From: Bradyrhizobium frederickii
Lineage (GTDB): Bacteria; Pseudomonadota; Alphaproteobacteria; Rhizobiales; Xanthobacteraceae
Length of the DNA: 64,000 nt
Assembly: GCF_004570865.1 (NCBI RefSeq)
Contig: NZ_SPQS01000002.1
Location: 434,001-498,000, forward strand
Reading direction: 5' to 3'
A program made the position numbers and the translations under genes. The notes under the pieces are model-generated. The model saw only the letters and a list, made by a program, of their open reading frames with translations. It was not told the origin of the DNA and did no database searches. Shown here piece by piece: positions 18,856-26,688 of this stretch; positions within the stretch are counted from its first letter, which is position 1, and each line of letters starts with the position of its first letter.

Positions 18856-19989
18856 TCACTCCGCCACCAGCGCATTCATGTGCTCGACGGCTTCGGCGAA
18901 GTCTTCCTTGAACTCCTGCACCACGGCGCCGGCGGACTTTACGCTGTCGATCAGGCCGACGCCCTGGCCGACGAAATAGCTGACGAGATCGCGCGCCCGC
19001 GCGTTGCCGCCTGCCGCCGCGCGGTCGATCGAGTTGAAGGCGTCGCGGCTGATGATGCTTTGCAGCGGCATCGGCAGTGCGCCCGGGTTGTCCGGCGCGC
19101 GGTCCCAGGCGTCGGTCCAGACCGAGCGGAGCTGCCGCGCCGGCTTGCCGGTGCGGCCCTTGGAGCGCACGGCGTCGCGCGAGGACGCCGCGATCATCTT
19201 CTCGCGGAATATCTCGCTGGTCTCGGACTCGACGGTCGCCAGCCACACCGAGCCGGTCCAGGCGCCGGCCGCGCCCATCGCCATGCAGGCCGCCATCTGC
19301 CGGCCCGTCATGATGCCGCCGGCCGCCAGCACCGGCACGTCGCGGATTTTCCTGATCGCCTTGATCACCTCGGGCACCAGCACCATGGTCGAGACCTCGC
19401 CGCAATGGCCGCCGGCCTCGGTGCCCTGCACCACGAGAATGTCGACGCCGGCCGCGACCTGGCGCAGCGCATGCTCCTTGGCGCCGACGAGCGCTGCGAC
19501 CGGCACCCCGTGTGTCTTGCCCATCTCGATCATCGCCTTGGGCGGCACGCCCAGCGCGTTGGCGATCAGGCGGATCGGATGATTGAAGGAGACCTCGAGC
19601 AGCTGCAGCGCGGTTTTTCCGTCGAACGGCTGCGGTTGATCGGCTGCCACCTCCGTGGTCGTGAGCTCGATGTCGTATTTCTTCAGCAGATCGCGCGTGT
19701 AGTTGCGATGCTCCTGCGGCACGCGCGCCTCCAGGCTCTTCCAGGTGACGTCCTTCTCGCCCGCGGTCGAGATGTTCTCGGGGATCAGCACGTCGATGCC
19801 GTAGGGCTTGCCGTCGATGTGATCGTCGATCCATTTCAGCTCGCGTTCGAGCGTATCGGGGGTGTGCACGGTGGCACCCAGCACGCCGAAGCCGCCGGCG
19901 CGGCTGACGGCGGCGACGACATCGCGGCAATGGCTGAAGGCCAGCAGCGGGAACTCGATTCCCAGCATGTCGCAGATCGGCGATTTCAT
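18856..19989 (-). CDS. Nitronate monooxygenase / 2-nitropropane dioxygenase family
   Basis: FMN-dependent TIM-barrel flavoprotein, 377 aa. Visible features are the N-terminal first strand MLGIEFPLLAFSHC, the phosphate-binding end VPVLAAGGIMTGRQMAACMAMGA, and QGTEAGGHCGEVSTMVLVPE with the conserved active-site His. The start at 19989 follows a GGGAGAGAGCC site; the open frame further upstream (to 20040) is not supported. The family oxidises alkyl nitronates, but many members in acyl-CoA clusters have other, unknown FMN-dependent reactions. A palindromic repeat lies between it and the thiolase-like gene. Confidence 0.85.
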   Translation of the reverse strand: MKSPICDMLGIEFPLLAFSHCRDVVAAVSRAGGFGVLGATVHTPDTLERELKWIDDHIDGKPYGIDVLIPENISTAGEKDVTWKSLEARVPQEHRNYTRDLLKKYDIELTTTEVAADQPQPFDGKTALQLLEVSFNHPIRLIANALGVPPKAMIEMGKTHGVPVAALVGAKEHALRQVAAGVDILVVQGTEAGGHCGEVSTMVLVPEVIKAIRKIRDVPVLAAGGIMTGRQMAACMAMGAAGAWTGSVWLATVESETSEIFREKMIAASSRDAVRSKGRTGKPARQLRSVWTDAWDRAPDNPGALPMPLQSIISRDAFNSIDRAAAGGNARARDLVSYFVGQGVGLIDSVKSAGAVVQEFKEDFAEAVEHMNALVAE

Positions 19990-20364
19990 GGCTCTCTCCC
20001 GGCGGCCTTCGCGTTTTCGTTGTTTTCGCTGGCAAAGCAAAGTGACGCGAGCCGATCGATGACATGCCGGATTCGGCGAGGCATCTTGTGTGTAGACGTC
20101 GCGCTCGTCCCACAGGCCGCTGCGTCCCGAATGACGCCGGTCATTCCGGGGCCCGCGTCAGCGAGAACCCGGAATCCATTTTTCGGAGCATTCCTGGCGG
20201 CGCGATGGATTCCAGGCTCGCCCTGCGGGCGCCCCGGAATGACGGGGCGGGAGCCTGCCATGACGAAACGTGAAGTTGCCCGGTTCGGGAATGCATTCGG
20301 CGCCCTTGTCATTCGGCGTTCGCGGTCTAATTAATGCAGACGCATCTTTCCGCCGGAGCCCCGC
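19990..20364. other. Intergenic gap between nitronate monooxygenase and yghU
   Basis: 375 bases between divergent genes. A 104-base palindromic repeat occupies 20140-20243. The remaining sequence has no plausible gene. The left part (20040-20135) is ordinary GC-rich DNA, and the last 30 bases before yghU contain ggtctaattaatgcag, a short AT-rich patch that may be part of the promoter. Confidence 0.6.
20140..20243. repeat. Palindromic intergenic repeat, 'cattccggggc' family
   Basis: Starts gtcattccggggcccgcg and ends gccccggaatgac, with an inner pair ggaatccat / atggattcc. A partial terminal motif (cccgaatgacg) precedes it. Confidence 0.85.
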
Positions 20365-21246
20365 ATGACCGACGCCCCTGCCTACGTGCCGCCCAAAGTC
20401 TGGACCTGGAACAAGGAGAATGGCGGGCAGTTCGCCAGCATCAACCGCCCGATCGCCGGCCCAACTCACGACAAGGAGCTGCCGGTCGGCAAGCATCCGC
20501 TTCAGCTCTATTCGCTGGCCACCCCGAACGGGGTCAAGGTCACGGTGATGCTGGAGGAGCTTTTGGCGCTCGGCCACAAGGGCGCCGAATACGACGCCTG
20601 GCTGATCAGGATCGGCAATGGCGACCAGTTCGGCAGCGGTTTTGTCGACATCAACCCGAACTCGAAGATCCCCGCCCTGATGGACCGCTCGGGTCCGGAG
20701 CCGATCCGGGTGTTCGAGTCCGGCTCGATCCTGTTCTATCTCGCCGAGAAGTTCGGCGCCTTCCTGCCCAAGGACATCAAGACCCGCACCGAGGCGATGT
20801 CCTGGCTGTTCTGGCAGATGGGCAGCGCGCCCTATCTCGGCGGCGGCTTCGGCCATTTCTACGCCTACGCGCCGTTCAAGATCGAATACGCCATCGATCG
20901 TTTCGCGATGGAGACCAAGCGCCAGCTCGACGTGCTCGATCGGCGCCTTGCCGACAACGAATATCTCGCGGGCAAGGAATACACCATCGCCGACATGGCG
21001 GTGTGGCCCTGGTACGGTGCGCTCGCCAAGGGGCTGGTCTATGGCGCCGGCGAATTCCTGTCGGTGCAGGACTACAAGAACGTGCAGCGCTGGACCGACC
21101 AGATCGCCCAGCGTCCCGCCGTGAAGCGCGGCCGCATGGTCAACCGCGTCTCGGGCGACCCCGCCAGCCAGCTCCACGAGCGCCACGACGCCAGCGATTT
21201 CGAGACCAAGACCCAGGACAAGATCGAGGCCGCGACGACTGCGTAA
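20365..21246 (+). CDS. yghU: Glutathione-dependent disulfide-bond oxidoreductase, YghU type GST
   Basis: 293 aa, the usual YghU length with an N-terminal extension before the thioredoxin fold. Typical residues include YVPPKVWTWNKENGG, LYSLATPNGVKVTVMLEE (glutathione site with Thr/Asn rather than Cys), FESGSILFYLAEKFG and the C-terminal helical domain with YTIADMAVWPW. The protein likely binds two glutathiones and reduces mixed disulfides or peroxides. It stands alone between a divergent nitronate monooxygenase and a convergent acyl-CoA dehydrogenase, with no sign of an operon. Confidence 0.88.
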   Translation: MTDAPAYVPPKVWTWNKENGGQFASINRPIAGPTHDKELPVGKHPLQLYSLATPNGVKVTVMLEELLALGHKGAEYDAWLIRIGNGDQFGSGFVDINPNSKIPALMDRSGPEPIRVFESGSILFYLAEKFGAFLPKDIKTRTEAMSWLFWQMGSAPYLGGGFGHFYAYAPFKIEYAIDRFAMETKRQLDVLDRRLADNEYLAGKEYTIADMAVWPWYGALAKGLVYGAGEFLSVQDYKNVQRWTDQIAQRPAVKRGRMVNRVSGDPASQLHERHDASDFETKTQDKIEAATTA

Positions 21247-21263
21247 CGTCGCTCGCGGATGTG

Positions 21264-21328
21264 GGTCGGGTGGGCAAAGCGACTTGTCCGCCGTAGCTCG
21301 AAGAGCGAAGGCGGAAGCGTGCCCACCA
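21264..21328. repeat. 'gtagggtgggcaaa' repeat, short copy
   Basis: Reads ggtcgggtgggcaaagcgac...gcgaaggcggaagcgtgcccacc. It lies between the convergent yghU and acyl-CoA dehydrogenase genes, where a hairpin could end transcripts from both sides. Confidence 0.65.
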
Positions 21329-21361
21329 CCCCTCGCGTTGGCCGCGACGGCATCTCGTCGA

Positions 21362-22639
21362 TCACGCCATGCTCAGCTCGTGGCGTCCCACCACCATCCA
21401 ATGCACCTCGTCCGGACCGTCCGCAAAGCGCAGGTGCCGCACGTCTTGATACATCTCCGCGAGCGGGGTCCAGTGCGAGATGCCGGTGGCGCCGTGCATC
21501 TGGATCGCCTGGTCGATGATCTTGCAGGCGCGCTCCGGCACCATGGCCTTGACCATGGAGACCCAGACGCGGGCCTCCTTGTTGCCGAGCACGTCCATCG
21601 CCTTGGCGGCCTTCAGCACCATCAGCCGCATCGCCTCGATCTCGCAGCGCGCCTGGGCGATGATCTGCATGTTGCCGCCGAGATGGGCGATCTTCTTGCC
21701 GAAGGCCTCGCGGGTGAGGCCGCGCTGCACCATCAGATCGAGCGCCTTCTCGGCCTTGCCGATGGTGCGCATGCAGTGATGGATGCGGCCGGGGCCGAGA
21801 CGGAGCTGCGAGATCTCGAAGCCGCGGCCTTCGCCGAGCAGCATGTTCTCCTTCGGGACGCGCACATTGTTGAAGCGCATGTGCATGTGGCCGCGCGGGG
21901 CGTGGTCCTGCCCAAACACGTACATCGGGCCGAGCACCTCGACGCCGGGCGTGTCGCGCGGCACCAGGATCTGCGACTGCTGCTTGCTCGGCGCCGCATC
22001 CGGATTGGTCTTCACCATCACGATGAGGATCTTGCAGCGGGGGTCGCCGAGACCCGAGATGTAGTATTTCTCGCCGTTGATGACCCATTCGTCGCCGACC
22101 AGCTTCGCGGTCGTCGAGATGTTCTTGGCGTCGGAGGAGGCGACGTTCGGCTCGGTCATGACATAGGCCGAACGGATCTCGCCGTTGAGCAGCGGCTTCA
22201 GCCACTTCTCCTTCTGCTCCTTGGTGCCGACGCGCTCCAGCACCTCCATGTTGCCGGTGTCGGGCGCCGAGCAGTTCATTGTCTCGGACGCCAGCGGGCT
22301 CTTGCCGAGCTCGGCCGCGATATAGGCATAGTCGAGGTTCTTCAGGCCCTGGCCGGTCTCGTCATCGGGCAGGAAGAAGTTCCAGAGGCCTTCCTGCTTG
22401 GCCTTGTTCTTGGCCTTCTCCAGCACCTCGAGCTGCTTCGGCGTGAAGCTCCAGCGATCTTCCTTGCCTTCGCCGGCCTTGGCGAACTCGATCGACATCG
22501 GCTCGACGGTGTCGCGGATGAATTTCTTGACATGATCGTAGAGCGGCCGGACCTGCTCCGACATCCGCAAGTCGTTGAGCTCGTCGCCGGGATTGAGGGT
22601 GTAGTTGGTGGTGCGGGGAATGTAGGTGTGTTTTGTCAT
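21362..22639 (-). CDS. ACAD10/11-like acyl-CoA dehydrogenase (LvaC-like candidate)
   Basis: FAD flavoenzyme, 425 aa. Family motifs: YVMTEPNVASSDAKN, WVINGEKYYISGLGDPRC, LGPGRIHHCMRTIGKAE and AIQMHGATGISHWTPLAE. The GRIHHCMR and late RFADGPDEVH segments are typical of the ACAD10/ACAD11 branch. The position of the catalytic Glu in ordinary medium-chain dehydrogenases (YEGTSEI) is Asp here (about residue 407, ADGPDEV). ACAD10/11 and bacterial LvaC act on 4-phosphoacyl-CoAs. A matching APH-like kinase and small DUF6285 protein are about 2.5 kb away, so such a role is plausible. It is transcribed alone; the next minus-strand gene lies 297 bases upstream. Confidence 0.85.
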   Translation of the reverse strand: MTKHTYIPRTTNYTLNPGDELNDLRMSEQVRPLYDHVKKFIRDTVEPMSIEFAKAGEGKEDRWSFTPKQLEVLEKAKNKAKQEGLWNFFLPDDETGQGLKNLDYAYIAAELGKSPLASETMNCSAPDTGNMEVLERVGTKEQKEKWLKPLLNGEIRSAYVMTEPNVASSDAKNISTTAKLVGDEWVINGEKYYISGLGDPRCKILIVMVKTNPDAAPSKQQSQILVPRDTPGVEVLGPMYVFGQDHAPRGHMHMRFNNVRVPKENMLLGEGRGFEISQLRLGPGRIHHCMRTIGKAEKALDLMVQRGLTREAFGKKIAHLGGNMQIIAQARCEIEAMRLMVLKAAKAMDVLGNKEARVWVSMVKAMVPERACKIIDQAIQMHGATGISHWTPLAEMYQDVRHLRFADGPDEVHWMVVGRHELSMA

Positions 22640-22818
22640 TGTTCCTCCCGGGGACGCTGAGATTGTTCTGAGCGCGAGAATAGTCGCGGCGCGGCCAAAG
22701 TGCGAGCGCGCATTTTTTCGCGCCGAGCTGTGCCACGCGATGGAATATCGCGAGGGCGTTTGAAATGTTGTTTGAATGGAGGTGCGGGTAGGCGGCAGGT
22801 GCGCGCCTCACTCTCCGC

Positions 22819-22924
22819 GGTCATCGCCCGGCGAAGACCGGGCGATCCAGTATTCCAGAGACCGTAGTGATTGAGCCGAGAGATCGCGGCGTACTGGATT
22901 CCCCGCTTTCGCGGGGAACGACAG
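22819..22924. repeat. Inverted-repeat element, 'tcgcccggcgaag / ggggaacgac' type
   Basis: Contains cgcccggcgaagaccgggcg (short hairpin), then ccagta...tactgg as an outer inverted pair, then ccccgctttcgcgggg as a second hairpin. It is unlike the other repeat families in the window. Confidence 0.7.
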
Positions 22925-22936
22925 CGGCGCGCGGAC

Positions 22937-23317
22937 TCAGCTCGGCATCCGGTGCATCGCGCAGATCTTGTTGCCGTCGAGATCGCGCAAGTAAGCGAGA
23001 TAGAGCTTGCCGCCGGGGCCCTGGCGCACGCCGGGTGGATCCTCGATCGAGATCCCGCCGGCTGCGACGCCTGCCGCGTGCCATTTGTCGACCTGCTCTG
23101 GCGAATTGGCGGCGAACCCGATCGTGCCGCCGTTCGCACAGGTTGCCGGCTCGCCGTTGATCGGCTTCGACACCGAGAACACGCCGGTCTTGGTGATGTA
23201 GAAGATGCGGTGGCCGTCGACCCTGGCCGGCCGGACCTCGAGCGTGCTTAGCAGATTGTCGTAGAACGTCTTGGCCTTGTCGAGATCGTTGGTGCCGATC
23301 ATGACGTGTGAGAACAT
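22937..23317 (-). CDS. VOC family (glyoxalase/bleomycin-resistance fold) protein
   Basis: 126 aa, one vicinal-oxygen-chelate module pair. Starts MFSHVMIGTNDLDKAKTFYDNLL, and ends YLAYLRDLDGNKICAMHR with the conserved metal-ligand Asp/Glu region and DGNK turn. The first metal His is in FSHVMIG. The function could be a glyoxalase, an epimerase or a dioxygenase. The start at 23317 follows an AGAAGGGAATGGG site. The neighbouring upstream gene is an SDR on the same strand, with a repeat between them. Confidence 0.85.
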   Translation of the reverse strand: MFSHVMIGTNDLDKAKTFYDNLLSTLEVRPARVDGHRIFYITKTGVFSVSKPINGEPATCANGGTIGFAANSPEQVDKWHAAGVAAGGISIEDPPGVRQGPGGKLYLAYLRDLDGNKICAMHRMPS

Positions 23318-23354
23318 GTGCCCATTCCCTTCTGCGCTTTCGAAATCAGATGCC

Positions 23355-23443
23355 GTAGGGTGGGCAAAGCGCAGCGTGCCCACCATGGCATCCGGAAATG
23401 CTCATGGTGGGCACGGCGCAAACGCGACTTTGCCCACCCTGCG
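23355..23443. repeat. 'gtagggtgggcaaa' repeat
   Basis: Starts gtagggtgggcaaagcgcagc and contains ccaccatggca...ctcatggtggg. It ends with the inverted gactttgcccaccctgcg. It lies between two minus-strand genes. Confidence 0.8.
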
Positions 23444-23448
23444 AAATC

Positions 23449-24228
23449 TCAAAACGCCGTGTAGCCGCCGTCGATCACGAACGTATCGGCTGTGTGATAC
23501 GACGACGCCTTGCTCATCAGATACACTGCGATGCCGCCGAAATCGCTCGCCTCGCCGAAGCGGCGCTGCGGAATGCGGGGCATCACGTTGGCGACGAACT
23601 TCTCGTTGGCCATGAGGCCGGATGTCATGTCGCTCTTGATCCAGCCGGGCAGGATCGCGTTCGCCGTGACGCCGTGGCGGGCGAGCTCGACGCCGAGCGC
23701 GCGCACCAGCGCGTTGATCGCGGCCTTGGTCGCGGCGTAATGCTCGTTGCGCGCGGTGCCGAAGATCGAAGCGAGACTCGAGGTCGCAACCAGCCGGCCG
23801 AAGGCATCGCCGGCATTGGCGCGCTCGGTCATGTGCCTGGCCGCGGCCTGGAAGGCGTGGAACACGCCGTCGAGATTGGTCGCGAACATCGTGCGCCATT
23901 CCTCCTCGGTGCGCTCGATGAAGGAACGCCGGCCGCCGCCGCCGATGCCGGCATTGGCGAAGCAGCCGTCGACGCGGCCAAAAATGTCGAGCGTCGCCTT
24001 CATCGCGGCATCGACCGAGGCCGCGTCGGTGACGTCGCAAACGCGGGTGTCGACCTTGCCGGGGAGCCCGGCCATGCTCGCGGCAGCAACCTTGTTCTTG
24101 TCGGGATTGCGGCCCCAGATCGAGACGTTGCAGCCCTGGGCCGCGAGCGCCTGCGCGATGCCGAGGCCGATGCCGCCATTGCCGCCGGTGATCACGGCGA
24201 CGCGGCCGGTGAGGTCGAAAATAGACAT
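23449..24228 (-). CDS. SDR family oxidoreductase (LvaD-like position)
   Basis: Short-chain dehydrogenase, 259 aa. Cofactor motif TGGNGGIGLG, NAG motif FANAGIGG, catalytic Ser in SSLASIFG, and Tyr and Lys in HYAATKAAIN. The C-terminal FVIDGGYTAF is typical. The start at 24228 follows an AGGAAACGCGCC site. It is divergent from the crotonase-kinase-DUF6285 operon, 166 bases away, so it may share regulation. In the levulinate pathway an SDR (LvaD) reduces a 4-oxoacyl-CoA to the 4-hydroxy form; here that is a hypothesis from neighbourhood only. Confidence 0.9.
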   Translation of the reverse strand: MSIFDLTGRVAVITGGNGGIGLGIAQALAAQGCNVSIWGRNPDKNKVAAASMAGLPGKVDTRVCDVTDAASVDAAMKATLDIFGRVDGCFANAGIGGGGRRSFIERTEEEWRTMFATNLDGVFHAFQAAARHMTERANAGDAFGRLVATSSLASIFGTARNEHYAATKAAINALVRALGVELARHGVTANAILPGWIKSDMTSGLMANEKFVANVMPRIPQRRFGEASDFGGIAVYLMSKASSYHTADTFVIDGGYTAF

Positions 24229-24394
24229 GGCGCGTTTCCTGTTTTTCGTACGCGGCCTACCAGCCGCTGCGCGCAAGATTGCTTGCTATGCTCTGATCAC
24301 CATGGACAAGACCGCGCCAAAAATCAAATATGCGCCCCGGCAAAACGAATTCCGGGCTGCGAAACTGGCGCAGGCCGCAACTGACGAGGAAACC

Positions 24395-25183
24395 ATGCAG
24401 TTCAAACACGTCACGCTCGATTTCGACGGTTCGGTCGCAATCCTCAAGCTCGACCATCAGGAGGTGATGAACGCGGTCTCCGTGGAGATGCTGGGCGGCC
24501 TTGCCGAAGCGCTCGATACGATCGAGGAGAAGAAGGACGAGGTGCGCTGCGTCGTGCTGACCGGCGCGGGCCGCGCCTTCTGCACCGGCGCCAATCTGCA
24601 AGGGCGCAACAGCCAGTCGAAGAAGACCAAGGCCGGGCTGACGCTGGAGACCGGCTTCCACCCCTTCCTGCGCCGCATCCGCAATCTGCACTGCCCGATC
24701 GTCACTGCGGTCAACGGCCCGGCGGCTGGCGCCGGCATGAGCTTCGCGCTGCTCGGCGACATGATTTTGTGCGCGCGTTCCTCCTACTTCCTTCAGGCGT
24801 TCCGGCGCATCGGCCTCGTGCCGGATTGCGGCTCGACCTGGCTGCTGCCGCGCCTCGTCGGCCGCGCGCGTTCGATCGAATTGTCGCTGATGGGCGAACG
24901 GCTGCCGGCCGAGAAGGCGCTGGAATGGGGCCTCGTCAACCGCGTCTATGACGACGGCGTGCTGATGGAGGAGGCGATGAAGCTCGCGCGCGAGCTCGCC
25001 AGCGGGCCGACGGTCGCGCTGTCGCTGATCCGCAAGCTCTATTGGGACAGCCCGGAAAATTCCTTCGAGGATCAGCTCAACCTCGAATTCCAGTGCCAGC
25101 TTCGCGCCGGCGACACCCAGGATTTCCGCGAGGGCGTCGGCGCGTTCCTGGAGAAGCGGCCCGCGCAGTTCAAAGGCAAATGA
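24395..25183 (+). CDS. Enoyl-CoA hydratase/isomerase family protein, PaaG-like
   Basis: Crotonase fold, 262 aa. The CoA-binding and oxyanion segments are GAGRAFCTGANLQG and NGPAAGAGMSFALLGD. At the positions of the two hydratase Glu residues it has Ser (GAGMSF) and Phe, but it has an Asp in GLVPDCGSTWLLPRLVG, the layout of PaaG-type isomerases. It likely isomerises a double bond or an epoxide rather than hydrates. The start at 24395 follows GAGGAAACC; the long upstream open frame is antisense to the SDR. Its TGA overlaps the ATG of the kinase gene. Confidence 0.87.
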   Translation: MQFKHVTLDFDGSVAILKLDHQEVMNAVSVEMLGGLAEALDTIEEKKDEVRCVVLTGAGRAFCTGANLQGRNSQSKKTKAGLTLETGFHPFLRRIRNLHCPIVTAVNGPAAGAGMSFALLGDMILCARSSYFLQAFRRIGLVPDCGSTWLLPRLVGRARSIELSLMGERLPAEKALEWGLVNRVYDDGVLMEEAMKLARELASGPTVALSLIRKLYWDSPENSFEDQLNLEFQCQLRAGDTQDFREGVGAFLEKRPAQFKGK

Positions 25184-26166
25184 TCGAGGCCGAGCTTTCA
25201 CGCAGCGTCAAGCGCTGGTGCAAGGGCGCGACCGGCGCGACCTGCGCGGCCAAATTGTCGGGCGGCGCCAGCCAGGAAACCTGGCGCTTCGACATCACCC
25301 ATCCCGATGGCGCGATCGGCGCGATCCTGCGGCGTTCGCCGAAGGGTTATGGCGCGGCGCCGACCCGCGCGGCGGGCCTTGCCGCCGAGGCGCGGCTGAT
25401 GCAGCTCGCCTTCGAGGCGGGCGTGCCGTCGCCGCGCGTGATGCACGTGCTGGTGCCGGAGGACGACCTCGGCACCGGCTTCATCATGCAAAGGGTCGAA
25501 GGCGAGACCATCGCGCGCAAGATTCTTCGCGATGACGAGTTTGCCGCGGCGCGGCCGCATCTGGCGCGGCAGATCGGCGGCATTCTCGCTGCCCTGCATC
25601 GATTGCCAAAGGACAAGTTGCCCGAGCTGCGCAGCAGGTCGGCGACGCAGGAGATTGCCGAGTTCGAGCGCGACTATCGCAGCCTGAACTGGCCCAAGCC
25701 CGTGTTCGAGCTGGCGCTGCGCTGGCTGCGCGACCACGATCCCGGACCGTCCGCCGAGACCACGCTGGTGCACGGCGATTTCCGCAACGGCAATCTCATC
25801 ATCGGCGCCGACGGCGTGCGCGCCGTGCTGGACTGGGAACTCGCCCATCTCGGCGATCCCATGGAGGATCTCGGCTGGGTCTGCGTCAATTCCTGGCGTT
25901 TCGGCGAGATCGACAGGCCCGTCGGCGGCTTCGGCTCGCGCGAGGAGCTGTTTGCCGGTTACGAGGCGGCGGGCCGCAAGGTCGACCCCGAACGGGTGAA
26001 ATTCTGGGAAGTGATGGGCACGCTGCGCTGGGGCATCATGTGCGGCGGCATGATGCAGCGGTTCCGCGAGGGTCCCGACCATTCGATGGAGCGCGCAATG
26101 ATCGGCCGCCGCGCCTCCGAAACCGAGATCGATCTGTTGCGGCTCCTGGCGCCGCGCGGGAGCTGA
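25180..26166 (+). CDS. APH-like acyl-CoA kinase, LvaA / ACAD10-11 N-terminal type
   Basis: Aminoglycoside-phosphotransferase-fold kinase, 328 aa. The N-lobe starts GGASQETWRFDI, then the catalytic loop is LVHGDFRNGNLI (His198, Asp200, Asn205) and the metal Asp is in VLDWELAHLGDP (Asp218). The same motif order is seen in the kinase half of human ACAD10/11 and in Pseudomonas LvaA, which phosphorylates 4-hydroxyacyl-CoA. Translation starts in the ATGA overlap with the crotonase, and a DUF6285 gene follows 3 bases later. Antibiotic resistance is an unlikely role here. Confidence 0.82.
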   Translation: MIEAELSRSVKRWCKGATGATCAAKLSGGASQETWRFDITHPDGAIGAILRRSPKGYGAAPTRAAGLAAEARLMQLAFEAGVPSPRVMHVLVPEDDLGTGFIMQRVEGETIARKILRDDEFAAARPHLARQIGGILAALHRLPKDKLPELRSRSATQEIAEFERDYRSLNWPKPVFELALRWLRDHDPGPSAETTLVHGDFRNGNLIIGADGVRAVLDWELAHLGDPMEDLGWVCVNSWRFGEIDRPVGGFGSREELFAGYEAAGRKVDPERVKFWEVMGTLRWGIMCGGMMQRFREGPDHSMERAMIGRRASETEIDLLRLLAPRGS

Positions 26167-26169
26167 CGC

Positions 26170-26547
26170 ATGCAGGACGAACCGACACCCACCGAGCTGA
26201 CCAAGTCGGTCGCCGATTTCCTCCGCAACGACATCACGCCGCTGATCTCCGGCCACCAGGCCTTCAAGCTGCGCGTCGCGATCAACATCCTCGATCTCGT
26301 GACGCGGCAGCTGACGCGGGAAGAGGGCAGCGATGCTGCGGAAGTCGAGCGGCTGCGCGCGCTGCTCGGTATGGACGGCTCGGTCATGGAGCTGAACCGC
26401 GCACTCGCCGAGCGAATAGCCAAAGGCGAGATCGATCTGGCAACGCCAGGCGTCGCCGAGCATCTGCGGGCGACCACGATGGACAAGCTCGCCGTCGATC
26501 AGCCGAACTACGCGTCCTACAAGCGGGAGCTGGAGCGGGGCGGGTAA
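26170..26547 (+). CDS. DUF6285 small protein (LvaB-like partner candidate)
   Basis: 125 aa, mostly helical, with no membrane segment or enzyme motif. Conserved features are TKSVADFLRNDITPLISGHQ at the N-terminus, FKLRVAINILDLVTRQL in the middle and a late DKLAVDQPNYASYKRE. It begins 3 bases after the kinase gene with no room for independent transcription. In Pseudomonas the levulinate kinase LvaA needs the small protein LvaB. The position and size here match, although I recall the LvaB-DUF6285 link only from memory. A role as a kinase subunit is inferred. Confidence 0.75.
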   Translation: MQDEPTPTELTKSVADFLRNDITPLISGHQAFKLRVAINILDLVTRQLTREEGSDAAEVERLRALLGMDGSVMELNRALAERIAKGEIDLATPGVAEHLRATTMDKLAVDQPNYASYKRELERGG

Positions 26548-26564
26548 ACGACGCTCCATCCGCC

Positions 26565-26670
26565 GTCATTCCGGGGCGTCGCGCAGCGACGAGCCCGGAA
26601 TCCATTCATCTGCGCGTTCTGCCGCCTAATGGATTCCGGGCTCGCGCCTGTCGGCGCGCCCCGGAATGAC
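26565..26670. repeat. Palindromic intergenic repeat, 'cattccggggc' family
   Basis: Starts gtcattccggggcgtcgcg and ends gcgccccggaatgac. It lies between the convergent DUF6285 and enoyl-CoA hydratase genes, and an inner pair ggaatccatt / aatggattcc is present. Confidence 0.85.
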
Positions 26671-26688
26671 GAGCGGAGAGAAACGCGG

